64,000 nucleotides of DNA, taken from the NCBI RefSeq assembly GCF_910592395.1, contig NC_088309.1:23068599-23132598 (forward strand), given 5' to 3'. The position numbers were made by a program, and so were the translations under genes. The notes beneath the pieces are model-generated. The model was not told the DNA's origin, did not search any database, and saw only the letters and a list, made by a program, of their open reading frames with translations. This document shows, in pieces, positions 25,658-60,758 of the stretch (the stretch's first letter is position 1; every line of letters starts with the position of its first letter). Origin of the DNA: Lineus longissimus. Lineage: Eukaryota > Nemertea > Pilidiophora > Heteronemertea > Lineidae.

Positions 25658-27555
25658 GTTGATACATGCATTCTGTGGGGTTCATGATAATTCTGAAGAT
25701 AGTATCTCGACAGAGCAAGCTCCTATCAACTTATTATAAAGCGATATGAACACCAGGAATGGGAACTTCATCAATCTTTCCACGACACTTTCGGTACGAA
25801 AAAGGTTCTGTTATTTCATTGTCCGCGGTCCACATCCCAGCTAATGTCTAGTAGTAATGACGACTTGGTGACAAGAAGATCCCGGCGAAATTAGGCAGTC
25901 AGGTGTAGCTAATTGCTCCATAGGCGGGTCAATCTTCGCCAAAATAATTTTAGTGATAATTCTGACAAAGACAAATTCATAGATAAATGGAAAGGCAATA
26001 TTCATAACTGGATCTTCCGTGGTTCGGAAGTCATTGGCACGCTGCACAGGAGGTAGAAAAGCGCCTGATCAGTGCCGGTGTATCGGCGGTGACACTGATG
26101 TGGTTAGCCATCAAATTGAGTTATTCCTCAGTCACCAGTTCATTCAGCCTGATCATACTGTATTAGGGATGCATCGAGAACATGAAAGGCTAAGCTGGGG
26201 TACCAAGGGTTGGGGGCATTTTGCTCGGAGGTTCAGGGAGGTGAGTTTTTTCTTCTTTTGTCGATCATAGCATTTTTACTTTTCGCATTGCTTGGCAAAA
26301 AGGCTGTTGCAGTTTACTTCGCCTCGTGCGGATGATCGAATCGAAGATAATTGCGCTTGGGGTCGATAATTTTCGGTGAGAAAAGGAGTCCTCCTTCCCA
26401 TTCCTCTGCAGTGTCGAGTGATTACATCCAACTGTCATCAGATCTGCCTTCTCTGCGTCCGTTGGGGAGGGTCACCTTGCGACGCTTTGAGATTATGTCG
26501 GGTAAAATGTTACCATTTTTAGGTTATTCTCGAATTAACCGATTTTTGTGATAAAATCAGGGAAAATTCCTCAATCCAGATAAAACAAAACGTCATATCA
26601 AATGATTGTTAGACAAAAATATGTAAATCAAGATATGATAAAAGTCGTTGCTTGGGATTCAACCCACCTTTGACCTCTTGATCTCTACCCCGCACGCACA
26701 GCATCAACTAGCAGCATCAATTGTACGTGCGAATTATACCAAAGGTGATGAAAAGCATTGATTAGTGTGTCTAATTTGTATCTCAACAGGTTTTATACTA
26801 GGATAGCCCGGAGTGTGATGTTTAGAAGGACTGGGCCCCGGGGCCATGAGGGCTAAGCCTTTTCTGCCATCGGTTTATGCATGGAGGGTGTGTGTCGTGG
26901 GATTGCTGATTCGCTCTGCCGTCACGGAATGGATTAATGACGGGTTGTCGGGGACCAAGCAACTGGAAAATATCTGAACGTTGTTGACATTGGTGTCATC
27001 ATTAGGTAAAAGTGATTTGAGGGTTTCAAACTTTTATTGTTAACTATTGGACCCCTCATTCTCGAAACTTATTTTCACAGGAGCAATGTCCGGGCGTAGG
27101 CCTACTAAATGCGTGACCTTAGCCTGCACTGCTAAGGATTCTGCATTCAACGGCCGGTGGCATATGCAGTGTGTTAAACAATGAAGTTAACCAGCATTCT
27201 TACTTTTTTGTGAGAGCTTTTTTTACCCCAAGGAGACAAAATAACCAAAATAACGTAACGAGGAGCACCCCGTGTGGAGCCAACAATGAATTTCAAGCAT
27301 ATTTTTCTGCAGACTGATTAGAACTGGCGATACATGTATATCGTACGTTGGACGTACGCATACCAACTGTATCTAAGCAAGCAAGATAATAAAGAAACCA
27401 GGTAAAACACAGCAGCGTAAAAGTAATAGTAACAGAATGATTTTCCTCGTACGGGAAGGCGACTAGACAAACAATCCAGTATTTACGTAGGCCCAATGTC
27501 GATTTGCCCACGACCATTTCTTTAGGTAACCTGGTACGAAGATATCAACGTAATG

Positions 27556-28115
27556 TTTTGAACATACGTCTATGCGTAAAGCTTTGTCAGAAGCCTAGTA
27601 CTGAATACAATAATCATGCGTAAAGCGTAATTGATGGGCCCACTGAATACAATAATCATCTGCGTACAGCGTAATTGCAGGCCGACGGAATACAATAGTC
27701 ATCTACGTAAGCGTCATTAATAGGCCTACTGAGTACACCAACCGCGTAAGAGTAATTTATAGGCCTATTGTGTTCAATAATCTGTGTAAGCGTTATTGAT
27801 AGGCCGACTAAATACAATAAACATTTGGCCATGGGTAAAACGTAATTAAATAGGGCTTATCTGCCTAAGCATACAACATAGGTCCGCATAGTCATCTTTG
27901 TATTAAGCGTAAGGGATGAATGTACATGTAGACCTCATGTACCATTACCAATACAATAATCATCTACGTATGCATAATCATTAAACCTACTGAATACAAT
28001 AATCATCTGTGATGAAACGTAATTAATATCCCTATTAAAGACAGTCGGCTGCGTTATGCGTTTTAGCCCTCCCCCCGAATACGGTTACACACTATAAAGT
28101 GTAATAAATAGGCCC
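27556..28115. repeat. Degenerate tandem array with a unit of about 43 bp
   Basis: The motif CTGAATACAATAATCATC, then (T)GCGTAAAGCGTAATT and ATAGGCC, repeats with period 39-56 bp across about 0.55 kb. The clearest copies start near 27600, 27643, 27686 and 27729. Later copies carry insertions, and one nearly intact copy lies at 27949-28030. At least ten decayed copies can be followed. The array ends about 2.6 kb before the NR2F promoter region. Confidence 0.8.
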
Positions 28116-30699
28116 CGATTCTTCGTTTGTAACCCAGCCTTTTCAAAATGTACCGTGACGCAGTGATAATTGTCGGCTGTACAGAAATCTTGAAAGCGAC
28201 CTCCATACAACTTATAATTTACTATCATATTTTTATCGCCTAAAATGTACACAATGAAGTGACCTGTTAGATTTATATCGCTTTGAAGTCTGTAAAACAT
28301 AAACTAGTATTATGTATATAAAATATGCCCTTTGCGTGACGAACAGATCACAGATAAACAGATGACCCCATTCCACAATGGGCACTTTTCACAACAAGTG
28401 AACATGTAGATGTCTAGACACTTGAACATATCAATATCTCAGAATCATACCGACATTCATGATGTATAGTGTAAGTGAATAGTTAGCCCACTAACATATA
28501 CTTATCGTGTCTGACACATACGCACATTACAATCATGAATGATATGAGATAGACTTGTATACAGCGCAGCTAAACAAATATGTTGCACACTGGAGCGCCT
28601 TAACAAAAGTATCTAGGGCATACATTGTAATTTCCAACATACTCCCATTATATTAGATGAAGGACTAGTGAATTAATTGATATCAGATTGTGTACCATTC
28701 AAGCGATACAGAAAAAAAACCCTGTAAAAGAGTCACCAATGTATTACACAGCACAGCCAATCGAAATCGTCGTTACAAATGTGTCGCGCAAGCGAGGCTC
28801 CTCCCATAGGGCAAAGGGCTTGACCTGGGCCTATTCTCTTTCGCTCTCAATCTTGTGTCTGTCTCGGAAGTAGTTGGCCTTTGCAACACTGCACACGTTC
28901 CAAATGATTTTTGATACAATATGGCAAGATGCGGAGATGAAAAGGTCTTTTGGGGTCGTGTTTTGGTTATAAACAGCGTCTGCCGGGTCGTGATTATGTG
29001 GGGAACGCTTCCAGTGTTGCTGAGCGCCATCTACCAATATCGAATGGCGAAAATCATTATCGTGTCAACAAACCTTCTATCACTATACATCATGCAGCGA
29101 ATTCTCGGTAGTGTATAAAATGACACCGTGTATAGATTTCAAGTAAAGCAGTTGTAAGTGCATTTTGTCCTTGATCAGCTGTTGGGCGAAGGAGTAGTAT
29201 TGCAGTGGCTGAAACTGTTGCACCTTTTGCATAAAAGTTACAATAATTGATAGGAACATCTTATCATGGACTGTGATGTCTCAGATGCTGCGATGAATGG
29301 TCATTTAAATTGGTCAGATAGACCCAGAATACAGCCTTTCTTTTGTTTATCTGGATATCATACAGAGCTCGTCGAAGGACATTACCAGATGTATCGTTGT
29401 GTCAAACCTGTCCTGTCGTGATCAGAACTGATATGGTTTCGACAGAAGCATGAAACAAACAATTGCTTAGAAGTAGCTTCAGACTCCTACCCATGAAGCA
29501 ATGTTGGCCATTTGAATAGCATAATCCGCAAATTATCGAAGGAATAAGCCTTCTTCCCCCAGTATCTTCTCTCTGTTCTCTATCATTGAAGGTTTGACCT
29601 TAGCTCAACTCTTCCCCTGTGCCACACCGTAAGGTAATCGACTCGGCTTACAGCTACTTGCAGCGGTTTGCGTAACCAGTCTAGCCTGGGACGTAACCAC
29701 ATGACATAATGTTACTCGATAGCGCATATCCGATAAAGCACCAGACCGGACCTTGACAGAAATAGCCACTGTGAATAGCAGCAATACCTGCGAATCGGTA
29801 ACACTGTGACCCGCGGGGCTTGGGTCAATCAGGGCGCAGTCGCGAGTCGAGGACCGGAGAATGCACGGGGATGTTAAATTTGAAAATTTTGGAAGAATTG
29901 GAGGGAACTGGGACAGGCTATTGTTGCTGGCTGGTTTGGTGATAATGTGTTGTCGTGTCTCTGTGTGGAGTTGCGATTGATAGATCTGTGTTTGGGTTGG
30001 CAAGGGCAGGGGAAGCTTTATGCTGTTTGGGGCGTGTTTTGTGTAATGTTTATTTTGCTGAATGGCAAGGAAATAGGAATTCTGTCTGGTTCATGTGCTG
30101 CGTTCTTTCATAGTCGTCATCATACAGCATTGTTATCATTATGTTTGCTGTAATCCATGTCTTCACTAACATTGTTGTACGAACTGATAAGGCAAATGTA
30201 CAAAAACAAAGATGAACCTTTGAACGGTCCAAATAAAAAGTACAAACAGGCACTCTAGTCTTATCTTCCTTTTCTTACAATACATATTTTGATGTTCACC
30301 TCACAAGAACACGATGTTCACAAACGATGATGGCATTGCATGTCACAATTCTCGCAGGTTGGAGGGAACAGAGAGGAAAACAAACTAGAACGAACATAGG
30401 CCATGAGTTCCAAAGCAACGGTTAGGTCGAGGATGAAGAAAGAAAGCACTAGATACAGCGACCTTCTTTAAAAAAGTGTGAGTGGAGCATGGAACCAATA
30501 GAGTTATTGTTTCGCCATACATTGTACACAAGGCACTTGACTTACTGCGACACACGGAAAGCATATCCAAAACAACTCTTCATATCCATGATATACTACA
30601 GAATGAAGAGATGCTGGTGAGCCGCATGGCAGACTCGCTCTGCAGCCTCCCCCTTTTCCGACCTGCCAACCTGCGCGAAGCCTTGCCTACCTACCATGA
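28116..30699. other. NR2F: Upstream flank of NR2F
   Basis: No gene seen. Contains the imperfect DR1-like site at 28808. By position it may hold proximal enhancers, but nothing here proves it. Confidence 0.5.
28808..28820 (+). promoter_or_regulatory. Imperfect DR1-like site upstream of NR2F
   Basis: AGGGCA A AGGGCT followed directly by TGACCT (an inverted AGGTCA). Each DR1 half departs from AGGTCA, so the match is weak, but three half-sites in 19 bp 2.5 kb upstream of the gene is notable. Confidence 0.22.
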
Positions 30700-30707
30700 A
30701 TAACCCG

Positions 30708-30717
30708 CTTTGATTGG
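30708..30717 (+). promoter_or_regulatory. TCF/LEF-type site overlapping an inverted CCAAT box
   Basis: CTTTGATTGG contains CTTTGAT, matching the TCF/LEF consensus, fused to ATTGG, the reverse complement of CCAAT (30713-30717). Short motifs of this kind occur by chance; position about 0.6 kb upstream of the start codon is the only support. Confidence 0.3.
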
Positions 30718-30824
30718 CCCCGCACTCCACATGACCCGCGGTGACGTGAAGGCAAACACACCGCGTCGGAATATTTCATAAGCAGTATTGACAGCCAGTG
30801 TCGGATAATAAATGACTCGGGTAG

Positions 30825-30829
30825 CCAAT
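30825..30829 (+). promoter_or_regulatory. CCAAT box
   Basis: AGCCAATAGG context resembles NF-Y sites. It lies 112 bp after the inverted CCAAT and 116 bp before the CArG box. Support is motif and position only. Confidence 0.35.
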
Positions 30830-30940
30830 AGGAAGAGGTGGTAGTGTTCAGATGATCTCGCCTCTCGCCTTGAGGCCATGACCACTGGCTTGTAATTGTC
30901 ACTTTCTAATGGGTTTCTTGAACCTAACTGACATGCGGAG

Positions 30941-30950
30941 CCTTATATGG
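30941..30950 (+). promoter_or_regulatory. CArG box (SRF-type) or TATA-like element
   Basis: CCTTATATGG is an exact match to CC(A/T)6GG, the serum response factor site, 367 bp before the NR2F start codon. The TTATAT core could equally work as a TATA box with initiation near 30972. The two readings cannot be separated from sequence. Confidence 0.4.
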
Positions 30951-31174
30951 CACGAGTTACTATAGCTGCACCGCAGTTTCAAACAGTCGTGTCAGAGTTC
31001 AAAACATCCAGAGAGCAGTCGGCAGCCGGTCCTCACTCTTCGTCGTTCCCGCTTCCAAGTTGTGAACTTCGAGTGAATAACCTACACAGGAATTGTACTC
31101 CGGTCGCATTTGAGGTCTACATGTGAGAGAGATAGTTACTGTGGCACGCTCGGATCTTCGCCTTATCTCGGCAG

Positions 31175-31180
31175 TATATA
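31175..31180 (+). promoter_or_regulatory. TATA-like element nearest the NR2F start
   Basis: TATATA followed by GG (GCAGTATATAGGAG) sits 137 bp before the start codon. If used, transcription would begin near 31205 and give a 5' UTR of about 110 nt that still includes the short upstream ORF. Confidence 0.35.
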
Positions 31181-31237
31181 GGAGCAGCACCAAAGTTTCT
31201 TCGGGAGTCGTGTGCTACTGTCTGTCGGAGCTACTCG

Positions 31238-53787
<22,550 letters not shown>

Positions 53788-54521
53788 CAGACGGCGTCGG
53801 TCTCAAGGGACGTACAGCAGTGGGCACTGGCCAAGAACTCATTTTAACACTATCTTTGTCACATACGCAAGGACTTGGACATCTAGGCTGAAACAGAGTG
53901 AATTGCATTGATTTCTTAATACATTGGTCTTTGGCTCTCACCTGGGATATGGACCTCTATATGGGTCTAACTAAACACAGGGCCCTTGTGTGTTTTCTTA
54001 TGATATCATTGGCAGCCATTAAATAGCAGAAAAGCATTGTACAAAACAATTACTAATGAGTTAGGTGAGTACTGTACGTCATAGAAGACCAGTACTTCAG
54101 TATGGGTGTGGTATGTTCATTCTACAATCATTTCGTAATTGGGTTTGTGTTTGTGTCTTCCGTGGGTCATGTCGATGTAAAAAATTATTTTGCTCCGTTG
54201 TTTTTTTTTCACCAAGGGATGACAGTGTCAATCCAGGTCTTAAGATTGTGACACAAATGCATTACAAAAACTTCAAATAGCTTTGTCTTTGTTGGCTCTA
54301 GATCCTTCATCTTTTTCCAAACACACTACTAATTGTACATGATTTCAAACACTGAGACCTTAAGTTACACCTACGAAACATTTGTGATTTATGGCAGCGC
54401 TGAACGACTGAAGAAAACTCACTTGCGTACCAGTTAGGTGTCAGCAATACCCACGTTTGCATGGTACCCCCATGTACATCTACGTTATAGATCGACGTCG
54501 AATTTTCAAATTGATTTGCTT

Positions 54522-54527
54522 AATAAA
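54522..54527 (+). terminator. NR2F: Proximal poly(A) signal AATAAA
   Basis: AATAAA in GCTTAATAAACAACTG, 735 bp after the stop codon, followed within 20-50 bp by GT-rich sequence (ATGGTGTGATTT, CAGTGTTTTG), the expected downstream element. Confidence 0.45.
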
Positions 54528-55084
54528 CAACTGAAATAGATATGGTGTGATTTAGATCTCAGTGTTTTGAATCGACCTAAATGTTTTCTCTATATCAGTC
54601 TAGATGTGGTCTTCCGTTTTGGCATGGGTAAATGTACAGGGAAATGTACAGCAGCGAAGGTTCGAAACCTGGTAATGGCATTTGCACAAGGACGGTGGAT
54701 CAGCTCTATTTGACTCGTGATGGAATTTAATTCTTAACAGAGTATAATATACATATTCTAGTAAACTGACTTTGTGATGTAAATCTATTGTACGAATGCA
54801 GTAGCTTTATATAAGTGCTTCTTCAATGTCTGTGTGTTCGTCAATATTTTATAAATATTAGTGGTTCTAAACCATGTTGTCTTTATCATTTAATATTATT
54901 TTGATATAACTTTGCATTATAGTTATATTTTATTATTGTATGTAAAAAGAGATGTATAGGTACATAACGTATAGGTTTAATGTGGTAAGTGGCAGACCTG
55001 AGGACCCAAACTTCTCAATGACGTCAAATACCTTTCGTGCTCCCGGTCACAATTTTTAAACAGTCTAACTTGCATCATTTTTGT

Positions 55085-55102
55085 CTATATAGGCCTATAT
55101 AG
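55085..55102. repeat. 18-bp perfect palindrome
   Basis: CTATATAGGCCTATATAG equals its own reverse complement. It lies just before the 22-bp repeat cluster in the distal 3' UTR or flank. Confidence 0.8.
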
Positions 55103-55110
55103 AACCCCGA

Positions 55111-55206
55111 GCATCATCAATTGATGCTATTTACGACATCGTTCGATGCAGTTTACGTCATCTGATGATGCATTCGTGTCATCATTTGATGAAGTCTTAG
55201 TCATTA
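55111..55206. repeat. Degenerate 22-bp tandem repeat with a palindrome in each unit
   Basis: Four units share the pattern TCA-rich box, GATG, then TTTACGTCA-like spacer. The boxes ATCAATTGAT, CATCGTTCGATG, CATCTGATGATG and TCATCATTTGATGA are each fully or nearly self-complementary. The spacing is regular at about 21-27 bp. Confidence 0.6.
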
Positions 55207-55337
55207 CTCCATGTGCAAAATACTAAATTTTGTGTTGTTGTCCGTTTTGATGGTATAACTGCCATAGTAGATTTGTTATTATGCCGCATTAATGTGTCCA
55301 AGACACAGCTATTAATGCTTCATACAATGATCTCTAA

Positions 55338-55343
55338 AATAAA
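55338..55343 (+). terminator. NR2F: Distal poly(A) signal AATAAA
   Basis: AATAAA followed by a short A-run and then a T-rich stretch (TTTCTTGCCTTTTTCTG). It lies about 1.55 kb after the stop codon. Use of this site would keep the palindromic repeat in the mRNA. Confidence 0.45.
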
Positions 55344-55360
55344 AAAAATCGAAACAATAA

Positions 55361-58300
55361 TTTCTTGCCTTTTTCTGTTTTCTTGACTAGTTTTGTTCAC
55401 TTCTCATCACCATACATGCCATGTAGCTCTTTGCATCGTAAAGATGCCTCCGTCTTTACATCGTATTGCCTCAGATACCAGTAGGAGATAGGGGTTTATA
55501 GAAAAATAAGTAAATGCAGATAAGCAACGATTAAGGGAAAATCTACCACGTAGAAAAAACCGTCATCGAGGGTATTCTTCCTGACAAGTCATGTTTATTG
55601 TGCATCTTTGTGTTCATTGATGTCTTTGATGTGACCTTTCCCACTTATAAACAATATCGAAAGTGGGCTGTCAACTCCTAGCCAGTTGATAGAAACTGAT
55701 TGAGGTCAATCGAGTGGAAGAGATGGAACCAGCTATTCGATTTCCGCAGTCACCAATCATTTGTTTCAGTCTTCTATTTGATACTCTGGCAGATACCAGA
55801 AGAAATTTGACCCGTAAATGTAGTTGGCTTTAGGTCTTTGAGCTGTTGGTCCTGCACATGCCTTTTGCAGACAGACCCAAGGTCCTACTCTACCGGTTTT
55901 GGGGTAACTTCATAAGCTGAGCCGATTTACATTGTAGGGGCGTTTTCCTTTAATAAGTATATACCCATCGTGGTCTCAACTGAACTTGCAGAAAACCTGC
56001 ATTGTGCCCTCATAGGCACTCCTTCTGCTACGGTGTAGCCCATTGACATTCGGGCCATATCTCTTTTGATTATCATTCATCTCTGGTGTTTAATTAATTA
56101 TTGGAGAATGTTAGCAAATTACATCTGCAACTAGACCAGGCCTCGTTCACATATAATTGCAACATGTCACTGCTGGACTTGATTTTTTCTCTCAATAAGT
56201 AACGATGCCAAGCATGTCAAAGTGTTCCTTTTACAAGACCCTGGATAATGCATATATCAAGTTTAAATTGCCAACTAATATCACGGGTTGTTAAAAGAGA
56301 TAGTTTTGTGGAGGTTGTCGGGGCCTAATTACGAAAATTGCCCTGGTATTATACGCCATTTCCATTGCTAATCGGAATAGAATTGCTGAACAACTCACAA
56401 TTTATGCATCAGATGTCAATGTTTATTTTTTGAAAAAAATTCCGTTGGCATCAACGACCAAAAAAGCTCCTGTCCAGTATGGTATGATTCCTCTAATTGA
56501 TTAGCATAGCCAGGCAGATAATGATGAAGGGAATAAGTTAAGAAGAAGCTAATTGGTTTCTGTTAACAATTTGCCTAAATTCATCTTGTGCTGAGAAGTG
56601 CAAGTACACCTGCAGACGCGGGCAATCGGACGCTGTCTTCAAAATGTGATACGACAGTGAAATGTTTCAACGATACGCGACGCAGCGCAGCGGCTGCTGA
56701 ATCAACTCGATGGCGTGTATTGATTAACCTCTGAGCATAAAGGTTGACATCTTCTTCATACATTAGGAGACCAACATCTCGAGAAAACCGGCTGTGTGGG
56801 CTGTAGCTACGGGTCCATGGGCCTGCCAAGGGCCGTATGACCTGAGGACCAGATATGGTGACCTCTGGGTGAGATTTGGTCCGTAGCTATGCAGTTACGT
56901 TAAGGTTTACGATGCTTTTTTTACCAGAATGATCAAACTTTGACATGACCGAGTGATCTCTCTGCCCTCTCATCAGCATACGATGCATTAATTAAGGCTG
57001 CGTAATACGGTTGACGCCTTGATTACAGTGTGGCTACGAAGGACGTGCCGTCAAGGGGAAAGGTGGGCACGAAATGCCGGTCTTCGTCAGGATGGGGATT
57101 TAATTGATGGGACAAGATGCCTTCGGCTTGCCGTGGCCAGAATGTCCAGAGCAACCGTTGATAGTATATTGGAAAGGTTGATAGCAGTGCGAAGGAGAGC
57201 CAGTAACAGTCGTCCTGCGTGCGTTTTCCTTCTCCCCTTACACACGCTGATTTTGATTTGTCCTGATTTTGATTTGGCATGTGATCTCTGCGTTTCGCTC
57301 TTTTTCTGTCTGGTCGTTGTAAGCAGCAAAGGTCGCCTCTCCACAGGAGTGATATTTGATACGTGATGTATACAGCAAACGTTTTACCAGTACACCACAA
57401 GTACGGAGGGTCTTATACCAGTTAACTCGGTATCTTAAAAAAACGGAATGGATGGCCACAATTTTCTATGTGGAGTTGTCTTTGTAAGAGGTCACCGGTG
57501 TTGGACATTTCCTCTATCATTCATATTTTTCTGTCCAAGTGAATAGTGATGCGTTAGCATTCATCCCCATACAAAGAATCTGTAGAACCACAAAGAAATA
57601 TTGCCAGATCTACTTTTTGACAGCACAATATCCAGAAGTTATTTTTAAATTTGTCAAGATGCTGTTTGGGTCATTTACAGACTTCATAAATCGTACCATA
57701 GTGGGAGGACGACAAGGAGACAAAGACGCTGGCCAAGCAAAGAATGGCTGCCGTGTCACTAGGTGGTTAGCAGGAAATATATTTGAGACGCCATGTTAAC
57801 CCCTGATGATTAAAAAACTCCCGAATTTTTTTTTTGTTGATAAAGAAAAAAGGAGCCACTACATTATTACTACAGTGTGTTAAAACACGAAGCCAATCTT
57901 TTACTATGATGCGAATTTATTTTTCAGTTTCCCCTCGTTATGTGAAGGCAGGCTGATACCAGATACACATTCATCGATATATTTATGGGCGGGAGGCATT
58001 TCTTTAATATAAAATTGATTTGTTTGAAAGACGATATATGATTCAGATAATTGTAGTATCACTTCCAATGCAAGTGGGGATGATTTGCATGACCGTAAGG
58101 CCTTATATCGGTTACATAAGCAAGTGTTAAGTACTAAATCACAAACGGGTTGTTTAAATGAATGCAATACTAGTTACTGTCGCATATACATTGCAAACAC
58201 TGTCGTAAGGGTATATTGATTTGACCAAGAGGTGTCAAAGGACGCAAAGGTTTCTAATTGCTATAAGTTACACAAAACCATAAAACAAAAGCATAAATTG

Positions 58301-58828
58301 CCAATCTACAATTTTGATATCTTATATCACAAAATTTTAAAATCCCGTGATTTCTGCCATACACCTCTTACTGCAGCAGTGAGACTGCATCTTGACAGAT
58401 AACCTTACGGTATCATTGACCAGCTTTGTGATAACGGAGCCTTGTTTGGATAGATGCACGGTCTTGCCATTTTTATAACCGACCTCTGAGAGCTGTGGTA
58501 TAAGTATGTCCTTTAGCAACTGTTTCTGACGAATGACATTTTTTATGAGCGATGACAAAAATCTATGAGCAATGAAAAAAATATGTTAGTACTCTCTCGC
58601 TCTTAATAAGCAAACCTGGAAAAAGGCTGGGAGCTTACCTTTTTCAACACGAAAGATAGCAATACTAGGAACAGTTACAGGAATCAAAAGCAAATGTGTC
58701 GACATGTTGACATTTTGCCCAAATGACACACATTACCAGAAAGGCGATGGTTAGAGATAACCTCCCAGCTGAAGGGTAACGGGAGGCACAGCGTTACCTT
58801 TCTTCACTTCAGCAGAGTTTTCGAAATA
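55361..58828. other. Downstream flank, nothing recognised
   Basis: No gene recognised. A GC-richer segment at 56580-57400 is open on both strands for up to 125 codons but shows no domain or splice structure. Confidence 0.5.
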
Positions 58829-58998
58829 TAGTGGAACCTCCCTTAGCGGACACCTCTCTAATTAGGACAACCTCTCTATAAAGGACACTAGTTTTGGTAG
58901 TTTCCTTTCAATTTGACCTCTCTAATTAGGACACCTCTCTATTAAGGACAGCACTTGTCAGTCCCGAGGGTGTCCTTAATAGAGAGGTTCTACTGTAT
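58829..58998. mobile_element. Tc1/mariner-type MITE with TA ends
   Basis: Left end TATAGTGGAACCTCCCTTAG and right end, reversed, TACAGTAGAACCTCTCTATT form an inverted repeat of about 29 bp, both continuing into (A)GGACACC. TA lies at each edge, matching a TA target duplication. The interior repeats CCTCTCTAATTAGGACA twice. About 170 bp, non-coding, so it would need a transposase from elsewhere. Elements with these AGAACCTCTCTATTAAGGAC ends are abundant in many marine invertebrate genomes. Confidence 0.82.
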
Positions 58999-59392
58999 TG
59001 TCTTCCATGGGTGTGATAGTAGAAACTTGGAAGCGGTTTCTGTTGATGAAACAATTATCTTCTATACTGAATAGTCTGTCGATTGTGAAAAGTTGGTCTC
59101 TTGACATTTTAGCCAATTTCGGTATAACTGAACATTATGAGCTTACATCATCAGTGCAAAAAAGACATGGTTGAACACTACCTGCTCCTAGTTCTCAAGG
59201 AATGCAGTTATTCATGTCAATATTCAAGTGTGTATGTGTTCATATCTTAAGAGGAAGTTTTTTTTCTAGTTGACCTGGTTGTCCCATCGGGTCACAAAGA
59301 GTGGCCTATTAGTCATTCCGCGTACATCAGACATATTGGTGCAAAATTCCTTAGCATGTACGGGCGCACTTCAGTGTCCTCACATCACTACC

Positions 59393-59405
59393 AGGTCAAA
59401 GGACA
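59393..59405 (+). promoter_or_regulatory. DR1-like nuclear receptor site
   Basis: AGGTCA A AGGACA is a direct repeat with one-base spacing and a single mismatch to the ideal DR1, the preferred site of COUP-TF, HNF4 and RXR. It lies 5.6 kb after the NR2F stop codon. Chance occurrence is possible. Confidence 0.3.
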
Positions 59406-60758
59406 ATGGGCATGTGAAAAAAATATCTGGATTGAAACGCTACCCCGAGTGTTTTACGAGTTAGAGGACGTTTTTCAAACAGGTTTTCAGTATCTGGAAC
59501 AAGGTATAGGTCACCCACACCATGGTCGTGGCCCAGGAATTCATTCTCGAGAGGAGTGTTGGCCATTGTCTAGAGGTGGTGTATTTTTGCGTGGGTCGCC
59601 GAAAGGCGGCAATGTGAACATGTCAACAGAAGGAATGCACACTTTCGTTGTGTTCTCGGCCGTCTTGGGCAAACATAGAGGCCACATGGTGGTGGGACTG
59701 TATTTCAAAATCTCTATGATGCTTACATGTACCGGCGGAAAATAAAATATACAGTTTTGATTAAGTAATGAAAGGTCTGCAATGACACTGTCAATGTCTT
59801 GTCATCAAAAAGAGGTTTTGCGGCAATTCCGAATTACTGAATCAACCCTAGTTCCGAGTCTATTTCGACTCCATAAGAGGACCAATCAAATGATAAATTA
59901 CTACGTAGTGTTTGTATCAACAGGGCACCGATCAGCCATGAGCGCATCGTTTTACTTGTTCTCACCATGAAACAGACGCCATCTGCGAAGAAGTGATACC
60001 AACTAAAAATCCCAATAACTGATGAAAACTTCAAGAGGTCGCTTTATATCTTATAACAATCTAAAACTGAACAGAATAATTGAACAGAGCAAATTTGAAA
60101 ATACAGAGTGTCTGTAATTACTAAACGGAATTATTTTTAAGTGTACAAACAAGTCAATCTGTTGCCTGCTGAGCAGACAGTAGGCCATTAATGACTATGA
60201 TGACCTATGTGATAACCTGACAACAAGGCCTACCATTCAAGATTCAATATCACTTAATTGTCAAGGGTTAATTGAATTTTGATCTGATATATAACACATG
60301 CTGTACTATGGTTTATGAGGATATTACAATGTATCTTTGTGCATTGCTGATTAAAGTGACCTACCTGCGTTGGATGTGTCAAAGGTCGAGTGTCTGTTGT
60401 GCCATTACAAGTTTTTATTCTTGGTAGGATTGTACCGAAAGTAGGTCAAGCTTACAAACACTGGCCGATGTCAACAAGGGTGATGACCTTTGTTTCTACT
60501 TTGACCGCATTCAAAGACAAAAAAAAAATTTAGAATTAAAAATCAAAAATTTCATGACAAGACTCATGACGAGATTTTCTTTCTATAGACTTTCCTGAGA
60601 CTTTGATAAACTTGTCTGAACCAACTACCCGTAAACTTTAAACGTCCGCGTGTATATTTCGATAAAATAAAAAACTAGCTGATGATTTATTGTTATTGAT
60701 TTCTTATCATTATGAGGTCACTTCCGATAGTAACGGAAACACTACATTTTTGGTCAAA

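Larger units (their letters stand above)
17153..27555. other. Long non-coding flank
   Basis: No gene recognised on either strand. The longest open frame (165 codons, minus, 17966-18463) has a length expected by chance and no domain. GC-richer patches lie at 20850-21200 and 24400-24600. Confidence 0.5.
53788..55360 (+). other. NR2F: NR2F 3' UTR (extent inferred)
   Basis: No open frame of interest follows the stop codon. The region is AT-rich, especially 54740-54960, and contains two AATAAA signals (54522 and 55338). The UTR would end near 54.55 kb or 55.36 kb depending on which is used. In the longer form it includes an 18-bp palindrome and a 22-bp palindromic repeat at 55085-55206. Confidence 0.5.

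Noticed and set aside
57019-57400. Overlapping open frames of 115 and 125 codons on opposite strands
   Set aside because: A GC-richer patch has few stops in all frames; neither strand gives a recognisable protein.
59356-59745. 129-codon open frame followed by AATAAA
   Set aside because: No domain, coding bias or signal sequence, and AATAAA is common in AT-rich DNA. Kept only as a note in the flank entry.
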